64,000 nucleotides of DNA from Rhizobium leguminosarum. GTDB lineage: Bacteria > Pseudomonadota > Alphaproteobacteria > Rhizobiales > Rhizobiaceae. The stretch covers positions 777,501 through 841,500 of the forward strand of contig NZ_JAGIOR010000001.1 in NCBI RefSeq assembly GCF_017876795.1. Direction: 5' to 3'. The translations under genes were made by a program, and so were the position numbers. Below the pieces are notes generated by a model that saw nothing but the letters and a program-made list of their open reading frames with translations, had not been told where the DNA came from and did no database searches. The stretch's first letter is position 1, and every line of letters starts with the position of its first letter. Of the stretch, positions 7,545 to 16,314 are shown piece after piece.

Positions 7545-9632
7545 ATGTATTCTCCATATGATTTCAATCCGGCGCTGGTGACTTGGGACGGCCTTCACGG
7601 CCTTCCGCGTTTCGATGCCGTTGACGACGGTGATTTTGCCGCCGCCTTCGAAGCGGCGCTTGCCGCCCATGAAAGTGAGATCGACGAGATCGCCGGAAAC
7701 GGTGAGACGCCGACGTTCGACAATACGGTAGTTGCGCTGGAGATTGCCGGCGATGCGCTGTCGCGCGTTTCGGCGCTGTTCTGGAACAAGGCGGGCGCGC
7801 ATACCAATGATGTGATCCAGGCGTTGGAGCGGGAAATCTCGCCGAAGATGTCGCGCCATTATTCGAAGATCGGCATGAATGCCGCGCTTTTTGCCCGCAT
7901 CAACACGCTCTGGGAAAAACGTGAGAGCCTCGGCCTGACGCTCGAGCAAACACGCGTGCTGGAACGCCACTGGAAGGGGTTCGTCAAGTCGGGCGCCAAG
8001 CTTGAAAAGACCGAGCAGGAGAAACTTGCGGCGATCAATGAAAAGCTTGCCGGCCTCGGGACGCAATTCGGCCAGAACGTGCTCGCCGACGAGAAGGCCT
8101 GGGCACTCACGCTTTCTTCCGGAGCCGAGCTCGACGGGCTGCCGGAATTCCTGCGCGACGCAATGGCCGCGGCAGCGCGCGAACGCGGCGAAGAGGGTAA
8201 ATATGCGGTGACCCTGTCACGCTCGATCATCGAGCCGTTCCTGACCTTTTCGGAGCGCCGCGACCTGCGCGAGCAGGCTTTCAAGGCTTGGGTGGCGCGC
8301 GGCGAAAATGACGGCGCCACGGACAATCGCGCCGTCATCAAGGAAACGCTGGCGTTGCGCCATCAGGTGGCGAGCCTGCTTGGTTACGGCAATTTCGCCG
8401 AGCTGAAGCTCGATAACACGATGGCAAAGACGGCGGGTGCGGTGAACGACCTGCTCAAGGCCGTCTGGGTGCGGGCGGTGAAACGCGCCGGCGAGGAGGA
8501 GACCGATATCGCCGCGCTGATCGCCGAGGAGGGGCGTAACCACGAGGTGATGCCCTGGGACTGGCGGCACTACGCCGAAAAGATCCGGGCGCGGAAGTTC
8601 GATTTCTCCGAGGCCGAGCTCAAGCCCTATCTGCAGCTCGAGAAGATCGTCGAGGCCTGCTTCGAGGTGGCCGGCCGGCTGTTCGGTATCCGCGCCGTCG
8701 AGAAGAAGGACGTGGCCGCCTACCATCCGGATGTCAGAGTGTTTGAAATCAAGGATCGCGAAGACCGGCTAGTCGCCCTGTTCCTCGGCGATTATTTCGC
8801 CCGCGGCTCGAAACGATCAGGCGCCTGGATGAGCTCGTTGCAATCGCAGCACAGGCTGGAGCTGAAGAACGGCCGCCATGGCGAGCTGCCGATCATCTAC
8901 AATGTCTGCAACTTCGCCAAACCAGCCGAGGGCAAGCCGGCGCTGCTGTCGCTCGACGATGCGCGCACGCTGTTCCACGAATTCGGCCACGCGTTGCACG
9001 GCATGCTTTCGAATGTCACCTACCCTTCCGTCTCCGGCACCAGCGTTTCGCGCGATTTCGTCGAGCTGCCGTCGCAGCTCTACGAGCACTGGCTGACGGT
9101 GCCCGATATCCTGAAGCGCTACGCGGTGCATGTCGAAACCGGCGAGCCGATGCCGCAGGCTCTGCTCGACAAGGTGCTTGCCGCCCGCACCTTCAATGCC
9201 GGCTTCAACACCGTCGAGTTCACCTCGTCGGCGTTGGTCGACATGGCCTTTCACACGCGTGAGGCGGTTGCCGATCCGATGGCGGTGCAGGCGGAGGTGC
9301 TGGCCGAGATCGGCATGCCGAAATCGATCGTCATGCGCCATGCGACCCCGCACTTCCAGCACATCTTTTCCGGCGGTTATTCCGCCGGCTATTACTCCTA
9401 TATGTGGTCGGAGGTGCTCGATGCCGACGCCTTTGCCGCCTTCGAGGAGACGGGAGATGCCTTCAACGGCGAGATGGCGCGCAAGCTCAAGGAGAATATC
9501 TATTCCGTTGGCGGCTCGGTCGATCCGGAGGACGCCTACAAGGCCTTCCGCGGCAAGCTGCCGAGCCCGCATGCGATGCTCGTCAAAAAGGGGCTTTCGA
9601 CCTTCGAGGAATTGACAGGCAGCGACGCCTAA
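7545..9632 (+). CDS. dcp: M3-family zinc metallopeptidase (peptidyl-dipeptidase Dcp type)
   Basis: The 695-residue product has the length of the Dcp/oligopeptidase A group. The zinc site HEFGH is at about residues 478-482 in LFHEFGHALHGML, with the downstream Glu in VELPSQLYEHW. The N-terminal NPALVTWDGLHGLPRFDAV and PTFDNTVVALE blocks look more like Dcp than PrlC. It should cleave dipeptides from short peptides in the cytoplasm; no signal peptide is seen. The ATG at 7545 was chosen because AAGGA precedes it and homology to the family begins there, although the frame is open further upstream. typA follows on the same strand after 157 bp. Confidence 0.93.
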   Translation: MYSPYDFNPALVTWDGLHGLPRFDAVDDGDFAAAFEAALAAHESEIDEIAGNGETPTFDNTVVALEIAGDALSRVSALFWNKAGAHTNDVIQALEREISPKMSRHYSKIGMNAALFARINTLWEKRESLGLTLEQTRVLERHWKGFVKSGAKLEKTEQEKLAAINEKLAGLGTQFGQNVLADEKAWALTLSSGAELDGLPEFLRDAMAAAARERGEEGKYAVTLSRSIIEPFLTFSERRDLREQAFKAWVARGENDGATDNRAVIKETLALRHQVASLLGYGNFAELKLDNTMAKTAGAVNDLLKAVWVRAVKRAGEEETDIAALIAEEGRNHEVMPWDWRHYAEKIRARKFDFSEAELKPYLQLEKIVEACFEVAGRLFGIRAVEKKDVAAYHPDVRVFEIKDREDRLVALFLGDYFARGSKRSGAWMSSLQSQHRLELKNGRHGELPIIYNVCNFAKPAEGKPALLSLDDARTLFHEFGHALHGMLSNVTYPSVSGTSVSRDFVELPSQLYEHWLTVPDILKRYAVHVETGEPMPQALLDKVLAARTFNAGFNTVEFTSSALVDMAFHTREAVADPMAVQAEVLAEIGMPKSIVMRHATPHFQHIFSGGYSAGYYSYMWSEVLDADAFAAFEETGDAFNGEMARKLKENIYSVGGSVDPEDAYKAFRGKLPSPHAMLVKKGLSTFEELTGSDA

Positions 9633-9789
9633 GACAATTTGATGACACGCTATGATGCGGCAGGGCGACAGCCATGCCGCATCTTTTGCGCGTTCCCCTC
9701 TTTCGCAAACGCAAAAAAAACTGTATGGACGCCCCAAACCAATAGGCGCGTCCTCAAGAGCGTGCGCCGCAGCCTCAGAGATTTCACAT

Positions 9790-11610
9790 ATGGCACTTCG
9801 CAATATCGCGATCATCGCGCACGTTGACCATGGCAAAACGACCCTGGTGGATGAGCTTCTCAAGCAGTCCGGCTCGTTCCGCGAAAATCAGCGTGTCGCT
9901 GAACGCGTGATGGACTCGAACGATCTCGAAAAAGAACGCGGCATCACCATTCTCGCCAAGGCGACCTCGGTCGAATGGAAGGGTGTCCGCATCAACATCG
10001 TCGACACCCCCGGCCACGCCGACTTTGGCGGCGAAGTCGAGCGTATTCTCTCGATGGTGGATGGCGCGATCGTTCTCGTCGATGCCTCCGAAGGCCCGAT
10101 GCCGCAGACCAAGTTCGTCGTCGGCAAGGCGCTGAAGGTCGGCCTTCGCCCGATCGTCGCGATCAACAAGATCGACCGTCCGGATGGTCGCCACGAAGAA
10201 GTCATCAACGAAGTCTTCGATCTTTTCGCCAATCTCGACGCGACCGACGAGCAGCTCGACTTCCCAATCCTTTACGGTTCCGGCCGCGACGGCTGGATGA
10301 ACGTCAATCCGGAAGGCCCGAAGGACCAGGGTCTCGCACCTCTGCTCGACCTGGTGCTCGAGCATGTGCCGGAGCCGACCGTCCACGAAGGCCCGTTCAC
10401 GATGATCGGCACGATCCTCGAAGCCAACCCTTTCCTCGGCCGCATCATCACCGGCCGCATCAATTCCGGTTCCATCAAGCCGAACCAGGCGGTGAAGGTT
10501 CTTCACGCCGACGGCAAGACCGTCGAAACCGGCCGGATTTCCAAGATCCTCGCCTTCCGCGGCATCGAGCGCACGGCGATCGACGAAGCGCATCAAGGCG
10601 ATATTGTTGCGATCGCCGGCCTTTCCAAGGGCACGGTCGCCGACACCTTCTGCGATCCCTTGGTCACCGAGCCGCTGCAGGCGCAGCCGATCGATCCGCC
10701 GACTGTCACCATGTCCTTCATCGTCAACGATAGCCCGCTCGCGGGCACCGAGGGCGACAAGGTTACCTCCCGCGTCATCCGCGACCGCCTGCTCAAGGAA
10801 GCCGAAGGCAACGTCGCCCTGAAGATCGAAGAAGCCGAAGGCAAGGATTCGTTCTACGTGTCCGGCCGCGGCGAACTTCAGCTCGCCGTTCTCATCGAAA
10901 CCATGCGTCGCGAAGGCTTCGAGCTTGCCGTGTCGCGTCCGCGCGTCGTGATGCACAAGGATGAAAACGGCCAGCTTCTGGAGCCGATCGAGGAAGTCGT
11001 CGTCGACGTCGACGAAGAACATTCCGGTGTCGTCGTGCAGAAGATGTCCGAGCGCAAGGCCGAAATGGTCGAGCTGCGTCCGTCGGGTGGCAACCGTCTT
11101 CGCCTGCGTTTCTACGCACCGACCCGTGGCCTGATCGGCTACCAGTCGGAACTGCTGACGGATACGCGCGGCACGGCGATCATGAACCGCCTGTTCCACG
11201 ACTACCAGCCCTACAAGGGCGTGATCGGTGGCCGCGTCAACGGCGTGCTGCTCGCCAACGCTCCCGGCGAAGCCGTCGCTTATGCGATGTTCAACCTGGA
11301 AGACCGCGGCCCGATGATCATCGATCCGGGCGAAAAGGTCTATGCCGGCATGATCATCGGCATTCACACGCGCGATAACGACCTTGAAGTGAACGTCCTG
11401 AAGGGCAAGCAGCTCACCAACATCCGCGCCGCCGGCAAGGACGAAGCCGTCAAGCTGACGCCGCCGATCCGCATGACGCTTGATCGCGCTCTTTCCTGGA
11501 TCCAGGAAGACGAACTGATGGAAGTGACGCCAAAGAATATTCGTCTGCGCAAGATTTATCTCGACGCAAACGATCGCAAGCGCTTCGAAAAGTCCAAAGC
11601 GGCTCTCTGA
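9790..11610 (+). CDS. typA: Ribosome-associated GTPase TypA/BipA
   Basis: TypA is a translation-factor GTPase related to EF-G that binds 70S ribosomes and supports growth at low temperature and under stress. The 606-residue product carries the P-loop AHVDHGKTT (10-18), switch I with [20 protein letters not shown], and NKID. EF-G-like domains II, III and V follow, with the TypA-specific C-terminal domain ([13 protein letters not shown]). The start at 9790 gives the normal N-terminus [15 protein letters not shown]. It is followed by an intergenic palindrome and then a strong terminator, so it ends its transcript. Confidence 0.97.
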   Translation: MALRNIAIIAHVDHGKTTLVDELLKQSGSFRENQRVAERVMDSNDLEKERGITILAKATSVEWKGVRINIVDTPGHADFGGEVERILSMVDGAIVLVDASEGPMPQTKFVVGKALKVGLRPIVAINKIDRPDGRHEEVINEVFDLFANLDATDEQLDFPILYGSGRDGWMNVNPEGPKDQGLAPLLDLVLEHVPEPTVHEGPFTMIGTILEANPFLGRIITGRINSGSIKPNQAVKVLHADGKTVETGRISKILAFRGIERTAIDEAHQGDIVAIAGLSKGTVADTFCDPLVTEPLQAQPIDPPTVTMSFIVNDSPLAGTEGDKVTSRVIRDRLLKEAEGNVALKIEEAEGKDSFYVSGRGELQLAVLIETMRREGFELAVSRPRVVMHKDENGQLLEPIEEVVVDVDEEHSGVVVQKMSERKAEMVELRPSGGNRLRLRFYAPTRGLIGYQSELLTDTRGTAIMNRLFHDYQPYKGVIGGRVNGVLLANAPGEAVAYAMFNLEDRGPMIIDPGEKVYAGMIIGIHTRDNDLEVNVLKGKQLTNIRAAGKDEAVKLTPPIRMTLDRALSWIQEDELMEVTPKNIRLRKIYLDANDRKRFEKSKAAL

Positions 11611-11617
11611 GAGCCTA

Positions 11618-11680
11618 ATGCATGTCGCCCGGAAGTGTGAAGCGGTTCCGGGATAACGACATGCATAAACAAAGAGCTTT
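11618..11680 (+). repeat. Rhizobial intergenic palindromic repeat, short form
   Basis: Eight bases after the typA stop, ATGCATGTCGCCCGGAA pairs with TTCCGGGATAACGACATGCAT around an AGTGTGAAGCGG loop, and the element ends in AAACAAAGAGCTTT. The AAGTGTG-AGCGGTT core and the ACAAAGAGCT tail are shared with the copies at 6773 and 57411. It precedes the typA terminator. Confidence 0.8.
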
Positions 11681-11696
11681 AAAAACACGTTTGAGA

Positions 11697-11725
11697 CCCC
11701 GGCCATCGAGCCGGGGTTTTTTATT
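11697..11725 (+). terminator. Rho-independent terminator of typA
   Basis: A perfect 7-bp stem CCCCGGC (11697-11703) / GCCGGGG (11710-11716) with a 6-base loop is followed directly by six T residues (11717-11722). This is a textbook intrinsic terminator 87 bases after the typA stop. Confidence 0.9.
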
Positions 11726-11871
11726 GTGCGCTGCGCTGATTCCGACTTGTGACAATCGTTAAAAAAGCGTTAAATTTTATCTGTCGTCCACATATCAAGT
11801 CTGTGGGCAATCGATCACGATGCGCTGGCCGCATATGGTTAATTGCCTTTGGCGGGACCAGAGTAAACGTT

Positions 11872-12378
11872 ATGAAGACGTTGTCGATCGATGTTCGGCG
11901 GGCCGAACCCAACGATGCCCGAGCCATATCGGAAACCCACAGGCTCGCCTGGCAGCACACTTACGCAGGCATTATTCCGCATCGGGCGCTGACGCAAATG
12001 ATCGAGCGGCGCGGTGAAAACTGGTGGCGCAAAGCAACGCGCGGACCTGCGACGCTGCTGGTTCTCGATGTCGCCGGAACCGTTGCCGGCTACGCGACGC
12101 TCGGCCTCAACCGCGCCCGGGCACTACCGCAGGAAGGCGAGATTTACGAGCTTTACCTTCGGCCGGAATATCAGGGCATCGGCCTCGGCCGGATGCTGTT
12201 CGGCGAGGCGCGCAGGCTGCTGAAGTCGCTCGGCTGCAACGGGCTGGTCGTCTGGTGCCTCGAGGAAAACGAGACCGCCGGCCGCTTCTACCGTCATCAC
12301 GGCGGTGTCGATTTCTGCGAAGGCATGGAAAATTTCGACCACAAGCAGTTGAAGAAGATCGGCTTCATCTGGAACTGA
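11872..12378 (+). CDS. GNAT-family N-acetyltransferase
   Basis: The 168-residue protein has the GNAT fold. Motif A, which binds acetyl-CoA, is seen as YLRPEYQGIGLGRMLF near residues 95-110 (the Q/RxxGxG/A pattern), followed by a helix and ENETAGRFYRHHGG, the usual motif B that ends the fold. The N-terminal part (VRRAEPNDARAISETHRLAWQHTYAG) resembles the RimI/PhnO-like small-molecule or ribosomal acetyltransferases. The substrate is unknown. The start at 11872 was chosen because MKTLSIDVRRAE fits the family N-terminus, though no strong ribosome binding site is visible. It lies alone between the typA terminator and ppa. Confidence 0.87.
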   Translation: MKTLSIDVRRAEPNDARAISETHRLAWQHTYAGIIPHRALTQMIERRGENWWRKATRGPATLLVLDVAGTVAGYATLGLNRARALPQEGEIYELYLRPEYQGIGLGRMLFGEARRLLKSLGCNGLVVWCLEENETAGRFYRHHGGVDFCEGMENFDHKQLKKIGFIWN

Positions 12379-12524
12379 CCGGGTTGGTTGCGACCGCCTG
12401 CTTCCTCTCCGAAAGTTTCGACCTCTTTGCGCCGGTGCCATCACGCATTGGTGATCTCAAATGTTGCGTTGCCACATGAAACTGATTATCTGGCTGCGAG
12501 CAATTCAACCTCGCGGGAGTTCCT

Positions 12525-13061
12525 ATGCGCATCGACGCCATTTCCATCGGTAATAATCCACCTGAGGACGTCAACGTTATCGTCGAGGTTCCGGTCGGCG
12601 GCCATCCCATCAAGTATGAAATGGACAAGGAAGCCGGCACGCTGGTCGTCGATCGTTTCCTCTACACGCCGATGACCTATCCCGGCAATTATGGTTTCGT
12701 GCCGCACACACTGTCTGAGGACGGCGACCCGATCGACGTTCTGATCGCCAGCACCCGTCCGCTGGTTCCCGGCTGCGTCATCAATGTGCGCCCGATCGGC
12801 GTCCTGAAGATGGAAGACAATTCCGGCAAGGACGAGAAGATCATCGCCGTGCCATCGCCGAAGCTGACGCTGCGTTATGAGAAGGTGAAGGACTACACCG
12901 ATCTTCCGGAGATCACGCTGAAGCAGATCGAGCACTTCTTCGAGCACTACAAGGATCTGGAGCCAGGCAAGTGGGTGAAGATCTTCGGCTGGGGCGATTC
13001 CAAAGAAGCCGGCCAGCTTATCCTCGAAGCCGTCGAGCGCGCCAAGAAGACGAAAGGCTGA
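12525..13061 (+). CDS. ppa: Inorganic pyrophosphatase, family I
   Basis: The enzyme hydrolyses pyrophosphate to two phosphates and so drives biosynthetic reactions. The 178-residue length is typical of bacterial family I hexameric enzymes. The signature EDGDPIDVL near residues 65-73 holds the metal-binding Asp residues. Other active-site residues are seen in [11 protein letters not shown] and in [17 protein letters not shown] lies 7 bases before the ATG. It converges on the yggT-yggU pair with only 4 bases between stop codons. Confidence 0.97.
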   Translation: MRIDAISIGNNPPEDVNVIVEVPVGGHPIKYEMDKEAGTLVVDRFLYTPMTYPGNYGFVPHTLSEDGDPIDVLIASTRPLVPGCVINVRPIGVLKMEDNSGKDEKIIAVPSPKLTLRYEKVKDYTDLPEITLKQIEHFFEHYKDLEPGKWVKIFGWGDSKEAGQLILEAVERAKKTKG

Positions 13062-13065
13062 TTGT

Positions 13066-13377
13066 TTAGCCTAAAAACGTTTCGAGCTTTTTTGCCAAAT
13101 CCTCCGGGTCGCCGTCGATCCGGAGGATTTTTTTGCGCGCGGTGTCGCCGGAGACGAGGCTGACGCTGGATTTGGGGATGCGCAGCGATCCGGCGACCAG
13201 ACGGATAAGAGCTTTGTTGGCCTTGCCCTTTTCCGGCACGGCAGTGACGCGCGCCTTCAGATGGGTTTCGCCCTCGCCATCCGCCTCGATGCCATCGATC
13301 GCGTCACGCCCGCCGTTCGGCGTCAGCCGGACGGAGAGGCGCAGATGATCATCGAAAAGGCGCCAGGGACGGCTCAA
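13066..13377 (-). CDS. DUF167 / YggU family protein
   Basis: A small protein of about 103 residues in the DUF167 family, usually found after yggT. The core [18 protein letters not shown] and the segment [23 protein letters not shown] are the conserved family blocks. The molecular function is not established. No ATG is available: the TTG at 13377 overlaps the yggT stop in a TTGA, which suggests translational coupling; another in-frame TTG at 13404 is the alternative. It converges on ppa with 4 bases between the stop codons. Confidence 0.82.
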   Translation of the reverse strand: MSRPWRLFDDHLRLSVRLTPNGGRDAIDGIEADGEGETHLKARVTAVPEKGKANKALIRLVAGSLRIPKSSVSLVSGDTARKKILRIDGDPEDLAKKLETFLG

Positions 13378-13664
13378 GCGACCAGCGGGTAGACCGTGGT
13401 CCAAAGCAAGGTGCGCAGGAAGAAGATGATCAGCAGCAGGATGATCGGCGAAATGTCGATGCCGCCAAGGTTCGGTAAAAAGCGGCGGATCGGCTTCAGC
13501 ACCGGTTCGGTGACATTATAGAGGAATGTGCCGACCGAATTGACGAACTGATTGCTGGAGTTGATGACGTTGAAGGCATAGAGCCAGGAAAAAACGGCAC
13601 TGCCAATCAGGATCCAGGTGTAAATATTCAAAGCCAAATCAATGGTTTGAAACAGCGCAAACAT
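13374..13664 (-). CDS. YggT family membrane protein
   Basis: A 96-residue inner-membrane protein with two YggT hydrophobic segments ([21 protein letters not shown] and [17 protein letters not shown]) separated by the conserved [22 protein letters not shown]. YggT proteins have been tied to osmotic stress and cell-division or photosystem assembly in different bacteria; the exact role is unsettled. The start at 13664 was preferred over an ATG at 13694 because GGAG sits 7 bases before it and the length then matches the family. It is translationally coupled to the YggU-type gene. Confidence 0.88.
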   Translation of the reverse strand: MFALFQTIDLALNIYTWILIGSAVFSWLYAFNVINSSNQFVNSVGTFLYNVTEPVLKPIRRFLPNLGGIDISPIILLLIIFFLRTLLWTTVYPLVA

Positions 13665-13803
13665 CGTCGTCTCCAATTCGTTGTTGACAGACATGTAGAC
13701 ATTGGCGACTAAACGAGCAAGTGCCGTGTGGAAACACGCGGTGAATCATGTCTAACGGGCGGCCTTGCAGCTATTCCGGCGCCCGTTTCCTCGGAAAACA
13801 CCC

Positions 13804-15039
13804 ATGTCGTTTTCGCCCACCGGAGACCGTTTTGCCGCGTTCCGGCATTCGTCCTACACGCGGTTCTTCCTAGCGCGTTTCCTGCTTTCCTTCTCGCAGC
13901 AGATCGTCAGCGTCGCCGTCGGCTGGCAGATGTACGACCAGACGGGCAGCGCGATTTATCTCGGTTTGATCGGCCTTGTGCAGTTCCTGCCGTCGCTGCT
14001 GCTCATTCTCGTCACCGGTTCGGTGGCCGACCGGTACAATCGCCGGGCGATCGCGGCCCTCTGCTCGCTGGTGAGCGCGCTCTGCACGCTGGCGCTGCTT
14101 GTCATGACGGCGATGGGGACCTTCACGCCCCTGCCGGTTTTCGCGGTGCTTTTGATCTTCGGCATCGAACGCGCCTTCATGTCTCCGGCGGTGCAGTCGC
14201 TGGCCCCCAATCTCCTGCCGGAGCAGGATCTCTCCAATGCGATCGCCTGGAATTCGTCGTCCTGGCAGCTCGCGGCAATCACCGGGCCGGTGCTCGGCGG
14301 TCTGCTCTACGGCGTCAGCGCACCGACCGCCTATACGGTGGCGGTGATCTTTTCGGTGCTCGGTGCAGCTCTTCTCTACATGATCCCGAAACCGGTGCAG
14401 AAGACGACGGGCGAGACCAAGAGCTGGGCGATGATCCTTGGCGGCTTCAGTTTCATCCGCGCCGAAAGGGTGGTGCTCGGGGCGATCTCGCTCGATCTCT
14501 TCGCCGTGCTGCTCGGCGGCGCAACCGCACTGATGCCGATCTTCGCACGCGATATCCTGACGCTCGGCCCCTGGGGCCTCGGACTGCTGCGCTCGGCGCC
14601 GGGACTTGGCGCCATCGTCATGGCGATCTTCCTCGCCGCCTATCCGCTCAAACATCGCGCCGGCATCTACATGTTCATCGGCGTCGCCCTGTTCGGTCTG
14701 GGAACCATCATCTTCGGGATCTCGACCAACACCGAAGTCTCGATCGCGGCGCTGGCGCTGATGGGGGCGGCCGACATGGTGTCGGTCTATGTCCGCGAGA
14801 GCCTGATTGCGCTCTGGACGCCGGATCAGCTGCGCGGCCGCGTCAACGCGGTCAACATGGTCTTCGTCGGCGCTTCGAACGAACTCGGGGAATTCCGGGC
14901 CGGCACGATGGCATCGATCTTCGGCGCTGTACCGGCGGTCGTTATCGGCGGGATCGGAACTTTGGCGGTGGCGGCGATCTGGGCTTCGAGTTTCCCGAAA
15001 TTGCGGCGGATCGATACGCTCGACGCGCCCAGCACGTGA
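13804..15039 (+). CDS. MFS transporter (MFS_3 / EntS-like)
   Basis: A 411-residue inner-membrane protein with about 12 hydrophobic segments. The family loop motif between helices 2 and 3 is visible as GSVADRYNRRA near residues 71-81. The N-terminal block FAAFRHSSYTRFFLARFLLSFSQQIVSVAVGWQMYD is typical of the MFS_3 branch that includes enterobactin exporter EntS and multidrug exporters. The substrate is unknown. The start at 13804 was chosen because MSFSPTGDRFAAF matches the usual N-terminus and CGGAAAA is upstream. A long overlapping frame on the same strand is a shadow. It converges on the amidotransferase gene. Confidence 0.9.
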   Translation: MSFSPTGDRFAAFRHSSYTRFFLARFLLSFSQQIVSVAVGWQMYDQTGSAIYLGLIGLVQFLPSLLLILVTGSVADRYNRRAIAALCSLVSALCTLALLVMTAMGTFTPLPVFAVLLIFGIERAFMSPAVQSLAPNLLPEQDLSNAIAWNSSSWQLAAITGPVLGGLLYGVSAPTAYTVAVIFSVLGAALLYMIPKPVQKTTGETKSWAMILGGFSFIRAERVVLGAISLDLFAVLLGGATALMPIFARDILTLGPWGLGLLRSAPGLGAIVMAIFLAAYPLKHRAGIYMFIGVALFGLGTIIFGISTNTEVSIAALALMGAADMVSVYVRESLIALWTPDQLRGRVNAVNMVFVGASNELGEFRAGTMASIFGAVPAVVIGGIGTLAVAAIWASSFPKLRRIDTLDAPST

Positions 15040-15069
15040 GATAACGCATGCTGCCGGATACGCAGCCCT

Positions 15070-15843
15070 CTATGCGGGAAGCGTGATCGGGGAGGCGGCC
15101 TTCGCCGTCTTGCCTTCGAAGACGATATCGAGGAATTCGCTCAGCCAGGCTTTCAGCGGCGCGTCGAACAGCATGCGGCCTTCGAGGTGTTCGCGGCCCT
15201 GCTGGGCGTTCGGCAGAATGAAGCGGTGCGCGCCATGCACCACCCAGCGGTGCATCATCACCCGGGTCAATTCGGCATGGAACTGCAGGCCCCAGGCGTT
15301 ACCGTCGTAGCGGAAGGCCTGGTTCGGATAAGCATCACCTTCGGCCAAAAGGTGGGCGCCGTGCGGCAGTTCGAAGCCCTCGCGGTGGAAATGATAGACC
15401 ATTTTCGGCCAGTGCATCAGCAGGCGGCCTTTCTCGGTCGGGCGCAGCGGGTACCAGCCGATCTCCGTCGAGCCGTCGGTATTCGGCTGCACCTTGCCAC
15501 CGAGATGATGCACCAGCATCTGGGCGCCGAGACAGATGCCGAGGTAAGGACGTTTTTCCCGCAGCGGAACGTCGATCCAGCCGATTTCCTTCTTGACGAA
15601 GTCATCGGGATCATCGGCGCTCATGGGCCCGCCGAAGACGACGGCGCCGGCATGGTCTTCGAGCGTCGCCGGAAGCGGCTCGCCGAGAACCGGGCGACGG
15701 ATATCGAGGCGGTAGCCTTTTTCGACGAGCAATTGGCCGACACGGCCGGGGCTCGACCGCTCCTGATGCAGGACGATGAGGATTGGGCGCCGGTCGCGGT
15801 TGGGGTTTTGCTCAGTCGGTATCATCTTGCGCAACCCGGACAT
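15070..15843 (-). CDS. Class I glutamine amidotransferase domain protein
   Basis: The 257-residue protein is a stand-alone class I amidotransferase. The nucleophile motif GICLGAQML lies near residues 106-114 with Cys at its centre, and the His-Glu pair is in LQFHAELT near 191-198. Such proteins resemble GuaA-N or YfeJ/PuuD-like glutamine amidotransferases that may release gamma-linked glutamyl groups; the partner or substrate is not known. It overlaps the 3' end of the TerB gene, so the two are co-transcribed. The first ATG at 15843 has only a weak site (CAGGG); an internal ATG at 15825 is possible. Confidence 0.85.
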   Translation of the reverse strand: MSGLRKMIPTEQNPNRDRRPILIVLHQERSSPGRVGQLLVEKGYRLDIRRPVLGEPLPATLEDHAGAVVFGGPMSADDPDDFVKKEIGWIDVPLREKRPYLGICLGAQMLVHHLGGKVQPNTDGSTEIGWYPLRPTEKGRLLMHWPKMVYHFHREGFELPHGAHLLAEGDAYPNQAFRYDGNAWGLQFHAELTRVMMHRWVVHGAHRFILPNAQQGREHLEGRMLFDAPLKAWLSEFLDIVFEGKTAKAASPITLPA

Positions 15844-16297
15844 CTGTGACCCTGGCGGCGGCCTCCTGCCGCTTCTGGATGCGCTCGCGCGAGGAGACGC
15901 CGAGCAGATCGGCGATACGCCAGATCACATGGTCTTCCATCTCGCTGCGTTCGCCATCGGCATAGACGATGTCCCAGAGGATGCCGATCAGCTCCAGCCG
16001 TTGCTCGGTATTGAGATGGCGTTTCAAGTCGGCGGTGAAGCGATAATAGTCGACGGCGGTGCTTTCGGCCTCAAGGCCGGCGGCCATCAGTGCATTGAGC
16101 TGCTTGCCGTCGAGTGCATACTGCTCCTTCAACAGCTTGCGCAGCCGCTTTTTCTCGCTGGCTTTGATTTGACCGTCGGCCTCCATGACCTGCATGCAGA
16201 GCGCTGCCACTGCGATGCGCGGATCGTCAGGGGCAAAACCTTTCTTCGGGTGGTCGGCGGTAAGATTCTGGAAGAATGCCTGAAAGCGTTCGAACAT
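15812..16297 (-). CDS. TerB-family (tellurite resistance B-like) protein
   Basis: A 161-residue all-helical cytoplasmic protein of the TerB / COG4103 family. Conserved acidic turns bind metal in family members: MEADGQIKASEKKRL near residue 38 and VYADGERSEMEDHVIWRIADLLGVS near 110-134. It is not part of a ter stress operon here, so a direct link to tellurite is not supported. It overlaps the amidotransferase gene downstream (32 bases) and follows hemY by 17 bases. The three are probably transcribed together from upstream of the heme block. Confidence 0.88.
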   Translation of the reverse strand: MFERFQAFFQNLTADHPKKGFAPDDPRIAVAALCMQVMEADGQIKASEKKRLRKLLKEQYALDGKQLNALMAAGLEAESTAVDYYRFTADLKRHLNTEQRLELIGILWDIVYADGERSEMEDHVIWRIADLLGVSSRERIQKRQEAAARVTDVRVAQDDTD

Positions 16298-16314
16298 GCG
16301 GTTTTCGTTCCATT

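Noticed and set aside
9784..11706. A 640-codon open frame antisense to typA
   Set aside because: Same reason: typA is unambiguous and the antisense product has no family features.
13728..15044. A 438-codon frame on the same strand as the MFS gene
   Set aside because: Its protein is Arg/His-rich without membrane helices, whereas the overlapping frame from 13804 gives a clear 12-helix transporter.
15812..16297. TerB as part of a tellurite/stress ter operon
   Set aside because: No TerC, TerD or TerZ gene is near; the neighbours are heme and amidotransferase genes.
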